Below, piece by piece: positions 1 to 9,239 of a DNA stretch of 64,000 bases (the stretch's first letter is position 1; each line of letters opens with the position of its first letter). A program made the position numbers and the translations under genes. This stretch comes from Pedobacter helvus. Lineage in GTDB: Bacteria > Bacteroidota > Bacteroidia > Sphingobacteriales > Sphingobacteriaceae. The stretch is taken from the NCBI RefSeq assembly GCF_005925325.1, contig NZ_SRMP01000004.1, positions 124,001-188,000 on the forward strand. Reading direction: 5' to 3'. Below the pieces are notes generated by a model. That model did no database searches. It saw only the letters and a list, made by a program, of their open reading frames with translations, and was not told the DNA's origin.

Positions 1-44
1 ATGTTTAATTATCCCCCTTTTTTATCAATTGATTTAATCAATTA

Positions 45-1127
45 TTATTTTTTCTGAATAGCATCTAAAAGCTTCTTAGTCTCTTCGTAGTTTTTAGTGT
101 CATTTTTGAAACCATAAACTTGTTTTAGAGCTTCTAAAGTATGTACAGCTTTCGGATCTAACTCGTAAGCCTTCTTATAGTAAGGCAGAGATTGATCTAT
201 CAACGCAGTCATTTTAGCGGTAGCGGCGTTATACTCTTTTACCTTTTTCGGATCGATTTTTTGTCTTTCTGTTTGTACAGCTAGTGCTTGTTTGTAGTAA
301 GTTTCTCCTAATAAAAATTGGTAAATTGCTTTATTTGGATCTTTTGCAATCAATTTATTTAGAGATCCTTGTGATTTTTCAATTTCGCCTCTAACGATAT
401 AGATATCAGTTTGCGTACCTACGAAATCAGGATCGTCAGGGAACTTAGCCAAAGCCTGATCAATTGAAGCCATTGCAGCAGTTGTATCTTTTAAGTTTAC
501 CAGCTCAATATTGATAGCTTCTAACATCAAGTTTTTTGCGTCTGGAGCATTTAGTTCCACTACCTTCTTAAAGTTTTTCACAGCACCAGCATAATTTCCA
601 GCTTGCTTAGCAGCTACACCTGCATTTAGATACATTGAAGTATCAGTTGGGTTTTTCTCCGTAATTTCGGTGAAAATTTTAAAAGCAGTAGCGAAATCCT
701 TTTTGTTATATGCTCTAATACCTCTAGATTGAACAGCATTAGCAATGTTGATTTTCGCATTGGCGATGTTATCTTTTTGCTCACCTTTTTTATCTAGTTC
801 TTCTGCTTTTACGATTGCCTCTTCAGCAATTTTTTGTTTTGCTGTCGCATTTTCTACACTAATGGTATCTAATAAAGCTACTGCAGAAGCCAAAGATGCT
901 CTTAACGCCCAAGGTTCAACAGTATTTTTAGTTTTTTCGTGAGCGATTGCCAAATCTGTATGTCCTAATCCTTTGTTAAGGCCATCTAAGTTCTTTTGAA
1001 GAGATTGTGCACTATTCATCGCTTGAAATAAATCCCAAGCCTTTTTCGCTTCGGCAACTTCTGATTTTTGGGCGTAGGCAAACGCTGATAAACTCATGAT
1101 ACCTACACTTAAAATTAACTTTTTCAT
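45..1127 (-). CDS. TPR-repeat protein with signal peptide
   Basis: The product has 360 residues. Residues 1-19 form a Sec signal peptide (basic start, hydrophobic core, AYA-Q cleavage-like end), so it is probably exported to the periplasm. Residues 131-200 contain clear TPR helices (a YNKKDFATAFKIF stretch, then a NYAGAVKNFKKVVELN stretch), and further TPR-like helices follow to about residue 345. TPR arrays are protein-binding scaffolds, so no enzymatic role can be read. It lies 107 bases downstream of gyrA on the same strand, with a terminator-like hairpin between them, so it is probably transcribed separately. The family is abundant in Bacteroidota and the exact partner is unknown. Confidence 0.85.
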   Translation of the reverse strand: MKKLILSVGIMSLSAFAYAQKSEVAEAKKAWDLFQAMNSAQSLQKNLDGLNKGLGHTDLAIAHEKTKNTVEPWALRASLASAVALLDTISVENATAKQKIAEEAIVKAEELDKKGEQKDNIANAKINIANAVQSRGIRAYNKKDFATAFKIFTEITEKNPTDTSMYLNAGVAAKQAGNYAGAVKNFKKVVELNAPDAKNLMLEAINIELVNLKDTTAAMASIDQALAKFPDDPDFVGTQTDIYIVRGEIEKSQGSLNKLIAKDPNKAIYQFLLGETYYKQALAVQTERQKIDPKKVKEYNAATAKMTALIDQSLPYYKKAYELDPKAVHTLEALKQVYGFKNDTKNYEETKKLLDAIQKK

Positions 1128-1158
1128 CTAATATAAATTTTGCTGTTTAAACGTTAAA

Positions 1159-1210
1159 ATCCATCATGATATTGTTTTTTCTTGTTAAAAGACAATTGTT
1201 CATGATGGAT
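1159..1210 (-). terminator. Hairpin between gyrA and TPR gene, likely gyrA terminator
   Basis: An 11-bp perfect inverted repeat (ATCCATCATGA at 1159-1169 and TCATGATGGAT at 1200-1210) contains an inner ATTGT/ACAAT pair. Read on the minus strand it follows the gyrA stop and runs into TTTT. The loop is long and the U-run short, so terminator activity is likely but not certain. Confidence 0.5.
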
Positions 1211-1234
1211 CTATTTTTAAATTTAGTTATTTAT

Positions 1235-3775
1235 TTATTCTTCTGTAGCGGTTTCACTGCCTGCATCGTTATTCGGAGCTTCTCCTCCTTCTACTTGCTC
1301 TTCAGTTTCCTCCTCTTCATCTTCGTGGTCAATTCTAGCAACCGAAGCAATCTCGTCACTACCTTTCAAGGTAATCAACCTCACTCCTTGTGTTGCTCTC
1401 CCCATCACTCTCAGTTCGCTTACTGCAATTCTAATCACAATACCAGATTTATTAATGATCATTAAATCATCTGCATCAGTTACGTTTTTAATAGCTACAA
1501 GTTCACCGGTTTTATCGGTAATATTAATGGTTTTAACGCCTTTACCACCACGATTTGTTACACGATAATCTTCAATATCGGTACGTTTTCCGTAACCTTT
1601 TTCAGAAACTACCAAGATAGTCGCATCACTACTGTCTACAGCAATCATGCCAACAACCTCATCCTTATCGTGGCCTAATGTTACTCCACGTACGCCAGTC
1701 GCAGTTCTACCCATTGGTCTAACCGTACTTTCGTTGAAACGAATTGCTCTACCAGAACGCAACGCCATTACAATTTCGCTGCTTCCTGTGGTTAAGTTTG
1801 CTTCTAATAATTGATCACCTTCGTTAATGTTAATTGCATTGATACCGTTAACACGTGGACGAGAATAAGCCTCTAGAGAAGTTTTCTTAATGGTACCTTT
1901 TTTAGTACACATGATAATGAAATTATTCTCCAGATATTCCTGATCTTTTAAGTTTTTAACCTTGATATATGCTTTTACTTTTTCTTCTTTAGGAATATTG
2001 ATGATGTTCTGTAAAGCACGGCCTTTGCTTTGACGATTACCTTCTGGAATTTCATAAACCCTTAACCAGAAACATCTACCGGCTTCGGTAAAGAATAACA
2101 TGTAGTTGTGGTTAGTAGCCACCAATAAGTGCTCTATAAAATCTTCATTTCTAGAGTTACTACCTTTAGAACCTTTGCCACCTCTACCTTGGATACGGTA
2201 TTCTGTTGCCGGTGTACGTTTAATATATCCTTCGTGAGAAATGGTAATTACAACTTCTTCGTCTTCGATGAAGTCTTCCATACTCATATCATCTGCCGAG
2301 TGGATAATGGTAGTTCTACGTTCGTCACCATATTTATCCATAATTTCGGTCAACTCGTCTTTAATGATTTGCATACGAAGGCCTTCATCTGCTAATACAG
2401 ATTTTAACCATTCGATAGTTTTCATTAATTCAGCGTATTCTTCCTTGATTTTGTCACGCTCTAGTCCTGTTAACCTACGTAAGGTCATATCAAGAATAGC
2501 ACGTGCTTGGATATCAGATAATCCAAATTTCTCCATCAATCCCGTTCTAGCCTCTTCTGGAGTACTAGATGCACGGATTAACTTAATTACCTCTTCAATA
2601 TGATCTAGGGCAATTAATAAACCCTCTAAAATGTGAGCACGTTTTTCAGCCTCTGCCAACTCGAAACGAGTGCGACGGATAACCACATCATGTCTATGCT
2701 CTACAAAATGATGGATTAAATCTTTAAGGTTTAATAACTGCGGACGACCATTTACCAATGCAATGTTATTTACACTGAATGAGGTTTGTAGTGCAGTTTG
2801 CTTAAATAAATTATTTAAAACGATGTTTGCGTTTGCATCACGCTTAATTTCGTAAACAATACGGATACCATCTTTATTAGACTCATCTTTAATGTTCGAA
2901 ATTCCTTCAATTTTTTTCTCACCAATCAATTCAGCAGTACGCTCAATCATCATGGCCTTATTTACTTGATAAGGAATTTCTGTAACGATAATTACTTCGC
3001 GATCGTTGATGTTCTCAATTTCCGCTTTAGCACGCATTACAATACGTCCTCTACCTGTTTCAAACGCTTCTTGTACACCAGAGTAACCATAAATAATAGC
3101 TCCTGTTGGGAAATCTGGTGCTTTAATAAACTTCATCAATTCGGCAATAGTGATTTCTCTATTGTCTATAAAATTGATGGTTGCATTAATTACCTCAGTT
3201 AAGTTGTGTGGCGCCATGTTAGTCGCCATACCTACGGCAATACCCGAAGATCCGTTAACTAGTAAATTTGGGATTTTTGATGGTAATACTGTTGGCTCCT
3301 GTAACGAGTCGTCAAAGTTGTTTTGGAAGTCTACCGTATCTTTATTGATATCGGCCAACATTTCTTCAGCCATTTTTTGGAAACGAGCCTCGGTATAACG
3401 CATTGCCGCCGGCGAGTCACCATCGATAGATCCGTAGTTACCTTGCCCATCAACCATCATGTAACGTAAGCTCCAAGGTTGGGCCATACGTACCATAGTC
3501 ATATATACAGATGAATCTCCGTGAGGGTGATACTTACCTAAAACCTCACCCACAATACGTGCTGATTTCTTGTATGGTTTACCAGCTCCTACACCTAGGT
3601 CCTGCATCCCATAAAGTACCCTACGGTGCACTGGTTTCAAACCATCACGCACATCGGGTAATGCCCTACTCACAATTACCGACATGGAATAATCGATATA
3701 CGCAGTTCGCATCTGCTCATCGATATTAATGGGGATAATCTTATCGTTCTCTTGATTTTCTAAATCTTCTGCCAT
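1235..3775 (-). CDS. gyrA: DNA gyrase subunit A
   Basis: This is the 846-residue GyrA, the breakage-reunion subunit of gyrase that introduces negative supercoils. The N-terminal half has the conserved quinolone-region text [11 protein letters not shown] at residues 81-91 and the catalytic tyrosine in AMRYTEARF (Tyr127). The C-terminal beta-pinwheel carries a GyrA-box-like QGRGGKG motif, which separates it from ParC. The protein ends in a strongly acidic tail. The residue matching E. coli Asp87 is Met92 here, while the Ser83 equivalent is kept (Ser88). The start follows the usual length of the family. No strong -7 element was found; TAAATTCG on the minus strand near 3890 is a weak candidate. 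Confidence 0.97.
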   Translation of the reverse strand: MAEDLENQENDKIIPINIDEQMRTAYIDYSMSVIVSRALPDVRDGLKPVHRRVLYGMQDLGVGAGKPYKKSARIVGEVLGKYHPHGDSSVYMTMVRMAQPWSLRYMMVDGQGNYGSIDGDSPAAMRYTEARFQKMAEEMLADINKDTVDFQNNFDDSLQEPTVLPSKIPNLLVNGSSGIAVGMATNMAPHNLTEVINATINFIDNREITIAELMKFIKAPDFPTGAIIYGYSGVQEAFETGRGRIVMRAKAEIENINDREVIIVTEIPYQVNKAMMIERTAELIGEKKIEGISNIKDESNKDGIRIVYEIKRDANANIVLNNLFKQTALQTSFSVNNIALVNGRPQLLNLKDLIHHFVEHRHDVVIRRTRFELAEAEKRAHILEGLLIALDHIEEVIKLIRASSTPEEARTGLMEKFGLSDIQARAILDMTLRRLTGLERDKIKEEYAELMKTIEWLKSVLADEGLRMQIIKDELTEIMDKYGDERRTTIIHSADDMSMEDFIEDEEVVITISHEGYIKRTPATEYRIQGRGGKGSKGSNSRNEDFIEHLLVATNHNYMLFFTEAGRCFWLRVYEIPEGNRQSKGRALQNIINIPKEEKVKAYIKVKNLKDQEYLENNFIIMCTKKGTIKKTSLEAYSRPRVNGINAININEGDQLLEANLTTGSSEIVMALRSGRAIRFNESTVRPMGRTATGVRGVTLGHDKDEVVGMIAVDSSDATILVVSEKGYGKRTDIEDYRVTNRGGKGVKTINITDKTGELVAIKNVTDADDLMIINKSGIVIRIAVSELRVMGRATQGVRLITLKGSDEIASVARIDHEDEEEETEEQVEGGEAPNNDAGSETATEE

Positions 3776-4092
3776 AAATTTTTATGTTTTGCGTTCTGCG
3801 TAATACGTTAAGCGTTTTTATACGCCAATCGCCAATCGCTAACTACAAGATTATACGTTTTATTATAACCTTGCGAATTTAGTAAAATAAGCTACACTTT
3901 AATACCCAATGTGGAAAAGTTTTAAGTATGCTAGGAATGTTACAAAATATAGCTCTGAGATTAAAAAATATAACAGATGCGCAGATATAGTATCGTTAAA
4001 TAAAATCTGTGCACCTGTAGTTAAACTTTATGCTCAAGTTAAGTTTTAAACAATACTTTCATACTTCATTACAAAATGTGATCTTTAAAACG
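3776..4092. other. Intergenic region between gyrA and DUF4442 gene
   Basis: This 317-base gap separates two divergent genes. It holds low-complexity text rich in TACG/ATCGCC words near gyrA and, at 3972-4020, an imperfect inverted repeat of the CAGATGCACAGAT family listed separately. No open reading frame with recognisable features is present, apart from the unlikely upstream extension of the DUF4442 gene to 4030. Confidence 0.6.
3972..4020. repeat. Inverted repeat, CAGATGCACAGAT family, copy 1
   Basis: The left arm reads ACAGATGCGCAGATA (from 3973) and the right arm AAATCTGTGCACCTGTAG (4003-4020). The two arms are reverse complements with a few mismatches. The right arm closely matches copies at 29072-29090 and 41819-41837. 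Confidence 0.6.
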
Positions 4093-4578
4093 ATGATAGT
4101 TTCAGAGCGCACCCTTAAATGGGCATTGAGTTTATATCCGCCTTTATTGTTTCAACGTATTTGGGTTAGAAAATTTCATAAAGGTTTTAGAGGGGTTGAT
4201 GTTAAGATCAGTAATAGTTTCTTAAATAGAAATTACAACGGATCTATTTTCGGAGGAACTATCTACGCCGCCACAGATCCGTTCTACGCCATTTTGTTTG
4301 ATCAATTAATGCAGCGAAAGGGTTATAAATGCAGAGTTTGGCTAAAAAGTGCTAGTATCCAATACTTAAAGCCTGGTCTTACCACCTTGTATTTTACTTT
4401 GAAAATTACTGACGAGATGATTGCCGAAGCAGAGCAAGCACTTAACGAGCATGGCAAGTTTGTGAAAGCCTATCCAATGGAGCTTTACAATAAGCAAGGT
4501 GAGCTTTGTGCTACAGTAAGTAATGAAGTATATCTAAGAATTAAATTCCCAGGCGAGAAACAACGAGTGGCAATTTAG
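4093..4578 (+). CDS. DUF4442 / hotdog-fold thioesterase-like protein
   Basis: The protein has 161 residues from the ATG at 4093. An in-frame ATG at 4030 would add 21 residues that lack family character and fall inside a repeat-containing intergenic region, so the later start is preferred. The text FGGTIYAATDPFYAILFDQLM, followed by a region on a substrate-binding beta sheet (SASIQYLKPG), is typical of the DUF4442 branch of the PaaI-like hotdog superfamily. Members are thought to act on acyl-CoA or similar thioesters, but the substrate is not known. The gene stands alone, 45 bases before the AlbA_2 gene on the same strand, so cotranscription is possible. Confidence 0.75.
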   Translation: MIVSERTLKWALSLYPPLLFQRIWVRKFHKGFRGVDVKISNSFLNRNYNGSIFGGTIYAATDPFYAILFDQLMQRKGYKCRVWLKSASIQYLKPGLTTLYFTLKITDEMIAEAEQALNEHGKFVKAYPMELYNKQGELCATVSNEVYLRIKFPGEKQRVAI

Positions 4579-4623
4579 AGTTTAAATTCCGGTACTAAAA
4601 TATTAGAATTAACACTACGTAAA

Positions 4624-5250
4624 ATGAACATCAAAAGAGTGATACTAGCTGGAGAGAACGTAAACATTGATTTTAAGAAAACGATTAGTAAAGCAGAAAA
4701 AATAGCGAAAACCCTCGTCGCTTTTGCTAATAATAAAGGCGGAAAGCTATTAATTGGCGTTGCCGACGACGGTAGTATTAAAGGTGTGAAAGCCGAAGAG
4801 GAAGAGAAATACATGATTAACAAAGCTGCACATCAGTTTTGTAAACCCGCTATTGAGCCACTTTTTGAAGAATATATTGTAGATGATAAATTAGTTCTAG
4901 TTGCAGAAATTCCAAGTAGCGATACCAAACCTCATTACGCTTTGGATGAGCAAGGTAAATGGTGGGTGTATTTTAGGATACAGGATAAAAGTGTTTTAGC
5001 GAGTAAAATTCTAATAGAAGTATTAAAGAAAGATGGAGACAATGAGGGAACTTTCATTGCCTATTCTGAGCAAGAAAAATTATTATTGGAATACCTCGCA
5101 GCTAATGGTCGAATAACGTTAAAAGAATTCAGCAAGCTTACTAGAAGCGCTTATAAAAAAGCACAGAAAATTATCGTTAACCTTATTTTATCCGGTATTA
5201 TTTTACCACACATTACAGAAAAAGAAGAATATTACGTTTTGGCAGATTAA
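4624..5250 (+). CDS. AlbA_2 (Schlafen-like) domain protein with winged-helix tail
   Basis: The product has 208 residues. Residues 1 to about 120 match the AlbA_2 / Schlafen-like putative DNA-binding or nucleotide-binding domain: ENVNIDFKKTI, then AKTLVAFANNKGGKLLIGVADDG, which is the family's hallmark GG-LLIGV-D-G segment, and a later WVYFRIQDKSVLAS stretch. The C-terminal 70 residues (LLEYLAANGRITLKEFSKLTRSAYKKAQKIIVNLI) look like a winged helix-turn-helix. Together they suggest a small transcriptional regulator. The standalone AlbA_2 protein has no ATPase or nuclease domain attached. It sits between a DUF4442 gene and a MATE exporter; whether it controls either is unknown. Confidence 0.7.
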   Translation: MNIKRVILAGENVNIDFKKTISKAEKIAKTLVAFANNKGGKLLIGVADDGSIKGVKAEEEEKYMINKAAHQFCKPAIEPLFEEYIVDDKLVLVAEIPSSDTKPHYALDEQGKWWVYFRIQDKSVLASKILIEVLKKDGDNEGTFIAYSEQEKLLLEYLAANGRITLKEFSKLTRSAYKKAQKIIVNLILSGIILPHITEKEEYYVLAD

Positions 5251-5364
5251 CCCCCAAACCCCTACAGGGCTTTAAATTTGTAAGTGCTAATCACATAGCT
5301 ATTTGACGGTAAACTGAAAAACTGAACACTGCAAACTGGAAACAATTTCCGATTTTTGCGGCGT

Positions 5365-6744
5365 ATGTTCACTTATTCATTTGCCAAGTACAAATCGTAC
5401 TATAAAGATAACCTAATTTTAGCTTTGCCTATTGTACTTTCACAACTAGGTCATACTTTGGTACACATGGCCGATGGAATGATTGTTGGTCATTTTGCTG
5501 GTACAGTTCAACTTGCTGCTGTTTCTTTAGTAAATAGCTTATTCATGCTAATTTTAGTGCTTGGCTTAGGAATTTCTTATGGTTTAACGCCGCTAATTGC
5601 ACAGGCTAACGGAAGCAAAAACAAAGAAGAATGTGGGCATTTGTTGTCGAACAGTCTTCTAATCAACGCAGTTACAAGTTTCATTCTATACGGATTGGTA
5701 CTGTTGGTTTATTATAAAGTGATTGATCATTTGGGACAATCGCCGGATGTAGTATTACACGCTAAGCCTTATCTTCAATTTATGGGGATTTCGATATTTC
5801 CATTAATGATTTTCCAAGCGTTTAAGCAATTTACCGAAGGTTTAGGTTTTACTAAACAAGCAATGATGGTTTCTATTTGGGGTAACGTCATTAACGTAAT
5901 TTTAGGTATTATCTTTGTAAGAGGGATGTTTGGTATAGCCCCAATGGGTGTGAGTGGCGTAGGCTTAAGTACTTTGATAGATCGTATTTTAATGGCGATT
6001 GCCATGGGCACTTATGTTTTTAATTCCAAGAATTTCAAGACCTATTTATCTGAATTCAAACTGTTTTCATTTGATTTTTCAAGGATTAAAAAAATAGCAA
6101 AATTAGGTGCTCCGGTAGCGATGCAGTATTCTTTCGAAATTAGTGCATTTAGTGGTGCTGGTATTCTAATTGGTACCATTGGTAAGGTAGAGCAAGCGGC
6201 ACATTTTACAGCATTGTCGCTTGCAGCATTCACTTATATGCTAGCTACAGGAATTGCTAACGCAGCTACAATTAAAACTGGAAACAACTTTGGGAGTAAA
6301 AACTTTGGATCACTGCGCTTATCTGCGATAGCAAGTTATCACATTGTCATCGTATTTATGTCTGCCACAGCTATACTTTTTATGTTAGCCAATAATTTGT
6401 TGCCATACATTTATACAAGTGATCAAACTGTAATTACCATTGCCGCTCAGTTATTGATTTTAGCTGGTTTTTTTCAATTATTTGATGGTACACAAGCGGT
6501 TGGTTTAGGCGTTTTAAGAGGTTTGGGCGATGTCAATATGCCAACATTCATTACTTTTCTTTCGTATTGGGTTATTGGCATTCCCGTAGGATATTTACTG
6601 GGTTTTGAGTTTGGAATGGGCGTAGAAGGTATTTGGTATGGTTTAACTTTTGGCTTGCTGACCGCTTCTATCCTACTGTTCATCAGGTTTCAAAATAGAA
6701 CTAAGAAACTAGCTGCTGAAAAAACTGAACTTCACCAGGTTTAG
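5365..6744 (+). CDS. MATE family efflux transporter
   Basis: The protein has 459 residues from the ATG at 5365; a TTG three codons earlier lies in a GATTTTTG promoter-like run and is less likely. About twelve hydrophobic segments and the duplicated MATE pattern are visible: LALPIVLSQLGHTLVHMADGMIVG near the N-terminus and LGAPVAMQYSFEISAF at the start of the second half. Such carriers expel cationic drugs or metabolites using a Na+ or H+ gradient across the inner membrane. In Bacteroidota this NorM-like type is common, and the substrate cannot be read from sequence. Confidence 0.9.
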   Translation: MFTYSFAKYKSYYKDNLILALPIVLSQLGHTLVHMADGMIVGHFAGTVQLAAVSLVNSLFMLILVLGLGISYGLTPLIAQANGSKNKEECGHLLSNSLLINAVTSFILYGLVLLVYYKVIDHLGQSPDVVLHAKPYLQFMGISIFPLMIFQAFKQFTEGLGFTKQAMMVSIWGNVINVILGIIFVRGMFGIAPMGVSGVGLSTLIDRILMAIAMGTYVFNSKNFKTYLSEFKLFSFDFSRIKKIAKLGAPVAMQYSFEISAFSGAGILIGTIGKVEQAAHFTALSLAAFTYMLATGIANAATIKTGNNFGSKNFGSLRLSAIASYHIVIVFMSATAILFMLANNLLPYIYTSDQTVITIAAQLLILAGFFQLFDGTQAVGLGVLRGLGDVNMPTFITFLSYWVIGIPVGYLLGFEFGMGVEGIWYGLTFGLLTASILLFIRFQNRTKKLAAEKTELHQV

Positions 6745-6766
6745 AATTAAGTATTTAACAATTGTT

Positions 6767-6774
6767 TACTTTTG
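6767..6774 (+). promoter_or_regulatory. -7 promoter element for cytochrome c peroxidase gene
   Basis: TACTTTTG matches the Bacteroidota -7 consensus TAnnTTTG exactly and ends only 4 bases before the ATG at 6779. The transcript would start at or next to the start codon. No convincing -33 element was found. Confidence 0.55.
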
Positions 6775-6778
6775 TGCC

Positions 6779-7918
6779 ATGAAAAAGGCGCTGTTGTTAT
6801 TAGCTTTTCTTCTAGTTGGTTTGCTATTGATTTCCTTTAAATCGAATGATTGGGGGATCGGTAATGATTTAACGATTGATTCATTAAGAAAAATCTATTC
6901 GAAATCTAATCAATATTGGCCGAAACCTAATGTAGATAAAGAGGTTAAGTATGACGAACTCGCGGCTTTACAGTCTACTCCTATCGACTTAACTAACGAT
7001 TCTATTAAAAGAGTGGTTGAACTTGGTAAATTGCTGTTCTTCGATACGCGACTTTCAGGTTCCAAACAAATTTCTTGTGCAACTTGCCACAATCCGGAGT
7101 TAAACTGGGCCGATGGAAAAGCGGTATCTCTTGGACATGAGCAATTGCCAAATATCCGTAATGCGCCATCCTTAGAAAATGTATGGATCTACAATAGCTT
7201 CTTTTGGGACGGAAGAGCAAAAACATTAATTGAACAAGCCGAAGGACCAATTACTGCTCATAACGAGATGAACCAAGATCTAAAATCGCTTGCCAAAAAA
7301 CTGTCAAAAATCAAGGGTTATAGATCCTATTTTTTAGCGGCTTTTGGTTCATCAAAAATTACCAATCAACGTGTTTTTGAAAGTTTAGCTACCTTTCAGC
7401 AAACTATTGTAAGCAACGAGACTAAGTTTGATCAATTTCTAAAAGGTAATCAAAATGCTTTAACCGATCAAGAACTTCTAGGTATGCATCTATTTAGAAC
7501 GAAAGCCAGATGTATGAATTGTCACCACGGGGCTTATTTCACAGATAAAGAATTTCATAATATCGGATTAACTGAATACGGTACAAAAAACGAAGATTTA
7601 GGTTTATATAATGTAACCAAAAAGCCAGAAGATGTCGGTAAATTTAAAACTCCAGGCTTACGAAACGTAATGCAAACCGGCCCGTGGTTTCATCAAGGTT
7701 CTGTAAAAAGTATAGATAGCTTAATGGTGCTGTACAACATGGGCATGCCAGAGCATGTGGTTAAATTTGGCCAAGAAAATGATCCATTGTTGCCCAAAAA
7801 CGATAAATTGGTAAGAGGGATTATGTTAACGATTAGAGAAAGAAAAGCCATCATTGCTTTTCTGGAAGCATTGTCTTCGCCACCCGTTTTTATTAAAGTG
7901 GAACAGTTGCCTAAATAG
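6779..7918 (+). CDS. Di-haem cytochrome c peroxidase family protein
   Basis: The product has 379 residues with an N-terminal hydrophobic segment (residues 3-20) acting as signal peptide or membrane anchor. Two c-type haem motifs are visible, CATCH at 100-104 and CMNCH at 245-249, spaced as in the CcpA/MauG superfamily. The text LFFDTRLSGSKQISCATCHNP, then FWDGRAKTLIEQAEGP, is standard for the peroxidase branch. The enzyme would reduce hydrogen peroxide in the periplasm with electrons from a c-type cytochrome. It stands alone between a MATE gene and a convergent small membrane gene whose stop codon lies 2 bases past its own. Confidence 0.9.
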   Translation: MKKALLLLAFLLVGLLLISFKSNDWGIGNDLTIDSLRKIYSKSNQYWPKPNVDKEVKYDELAALQSTPIDLTNDSIKRVVELGKLLFFDTRLSGSKQISCATCHNPELNWADGKAVSLGHEQLPNIRNAPSLENVWIYNSFFWDGRAKTLIEQAEGPITAHNEMNQDLKSLAKKLSKIKGYRSYFLAAFGSSKITNQRVFESLATFQQTIVSNETKFDQFLKGNQNALTDQELLGMHLFRTKARCMNCHHGAYFTDKEFHNIGLTEYGTKNEDLGLYNVTKKPEDVGKFKTPGLRNVMQTGPWFHQGSVKSIDSLMVLYNMGMPEHVVKFGQENDPLLPKNDKLVRGIMLTIRERKAIIAFLEALSSPPVFIKVEQLPK

Positions 7919-7920
7919 GC

Positions 7921-8079
7921 TTAAATGCGGTCGCCGCTATGTCTATCTGGCTTTAGCTCTTTTTGGTTTAATTCCTTTTCCAAATCCTTTTGGTCTCTGT
8001 GATTTCTTTTAACCACGAAATAGATAAAACCTAAAATTGCCACAATAGCTACCGCGATAAGAATAAAGTTAATTTTCAT
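7921..8079 (-). CDS. Small single-pass membrane protein, 52 residues
   Basis: The frame from ATG (8079) to TAA (7921) encodes 52 residues. Residues 3-22 form a hydrophobic helix (INFILIAVAIVAILGFIYFV), followed by a basic KRN and a charged tail rich in K, E, D and Q. This architecture is that of a short type I/II anchored protein. A perfect minus-strand -7 element (TAAATTTG, 8099-8106) lies 19 bases upstream of the ATG, supporting expression. The gene converges with the peroxidase gene. No family was recognised; it could assist an inner-membrane partner. It is too short for many gene finders. Confidence 0.65.
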   Translation of the reverse strand: MKINFILIAVAIVAILGFIYFVVKRNHRDQKDLEKELNQKELKPDRHSGDRI

Positions 8080-8083
8080 TATC

Positions 8084-8106
8084 TCAAATATTTGATAACA
8101 AATTTA
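8084..8106 (-). promoter_or_regulatory. -7 element plus perfect palindrome before small membrane gene
   Basis: TAAATTTG on the minus strand (8099-8106) matches TAnnTTTG. Between it and the start codon lies a perfect 12-base palindrome, TCAAATATTTGA (8084-8095), which would sit at the transcript 5' end and could be an operator. Confidence 0.4.
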
Positions 8107-8180
8107 ACTTCAGTAAATTAAATAGCCGTTAAGCGGTTGTTAAGGTATAGTTGGCAACTATGTTAAATACCTTGAGTTCT

Positions 8181-9131
8181 TTAGATTTTCTTGTACGCAG
8201 AACCTTGCACTACACCGCGGCGCTCAATCTCTTTATCGATATAACTTTGGATAGCAGATTTTTTCAGTCCCCAATTTGGTGCAATCAATAAATCCCAATC
8301 AGAGATGCCAAACAAGCGCTGAATTACGATATCTGGGCGCAACAAAGGAATTAACTCGCAAAGTAAGTCGGTATATTCTTCTAAACTGAATAGCTTAAAG
8401 GGCTCACGTTTGTACTTTACGCCCATAATTGAGCCTTCAACGATATGTAAATGGTGAAATTTAACAAATTTGATTTGAGGGAAACGATTAATCTCATGAA
8501 TATACCCATGCATCATTTCACGAGTTTCCCAAGGAAAGCCAAATATGGTATGAACGCAAAGATTAAGTTTTGTGTTTTCCAACAACTTTACTGCTTCAAC
8601 AAACTCTCCATGACTACATCCACGATTAATTTGATCTAGGGTTTCGTCGTAAATAGACTCCATGCCCATCTCTAAATCTACATCATATCGGTCGGTATAA
8701 CTTTCTAATAGCGCCACCTTTTCAGCATCAATACAATCTGGACGGGTACCTACCGCAAAACCAACAACCTCGTCTTTATTTACAGATAATGCATCATCAT
8801 ACATCATCTTTAAATAATGGGTTGGTGCATAAGTATTGGTATTTGGCTGAAAATAAACGATGAATTTTTCTGCTCGGTAAGAGTTTCGGGCCCGTTGCAT
8901 TCCTTCAACCAACTGCTCGTTAATTGTGGGCAACTTTCTAGAAAGTTCAGGTGTAAAAGAATCTACATTGCAATAGGTGCAGCCGCCGTAGCCTTTACTG
9001 CCATCGCGATTTGGGCAAGTAAAACCTCCGTCAACAATTACCTTAAATACACGTTGGCCATTGTAATGCTCACGCAAATAAGTTCCGTAATTATTATAAC
9101 CTTTTATACCCCAATCTAGTGCTGTTCCCAT
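8181..9131 (-). CDS. Radical SAM protein, TIGR01212/YhcC-like
   Basis: The protein has 316 residues from the ATG at 9131; a TTG three codons upstream overlaps the -7 element and is rejected. The iron-sulfur cluster ligands are visible as Cys39, Cys51 and Cys54 in the spacing CX11CX2C (GGCTYCN at the end), which is a hallmark of this family rather than the common CX3CX2C. Further text such as VDLEMGMESIYDETLDQINRG fits the radical SAM barrel. The YhcC branch of E. coli has no firmly assigned reaction, so the substrate is unknown. The gene is monocistronic or leads the small membrane gene 101 bases downstream. Confidence 0.88.
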   Translation of the reverse strand: MGTALDWGIKGYNNYGTYLREHYNGQRVFKVIVDGGFTCPNRDGSKGYGGCTYCNVDSFTPELSRKLPTINEQLVEGMQRARNSYRAEKFIVYFQPNTNTYAPTHYLKMMYDDALSVNKDEVVGFAVGTRPDCIDAEKVALLESYTDRYDVDLEMGMESIYDETLDQINRGCSHGEFVEAVKLLENTKLNLCVHTIFGFPWETREMMHGYIHEINRFPQIKFVKFHHLHIVEGSIMGVKYKREPFKLFSLEEYTDLLCELIPLLRPDIVIQRLFGISDWDLLIAPNWGLKKSAIQSYIDKEIERRGVVQGSAYKKI

Positions 9132-9137
9132 TGCTTG

Positions 9138-9145
9138 CAAAAATA
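9138..9145 (-). promoter_or_regulatory. -7 promoter element for radical SAM gene
   Basis: TATTTTTG on the minus strand lies 6 bases upstream of the ATG at 9131. It matches TAnnTTTG exactly and supports the later start codon. Confidence 0.5.
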
Positions 9146-9239
9146 CACAAATTGACTTAAAATCCGATAATCTTCAATTTGGGATTAGCTCACAGCACAT
9201 TCTTTTCTTTTTAAGGCTTCGTTTTTAAAACCACTTAGA

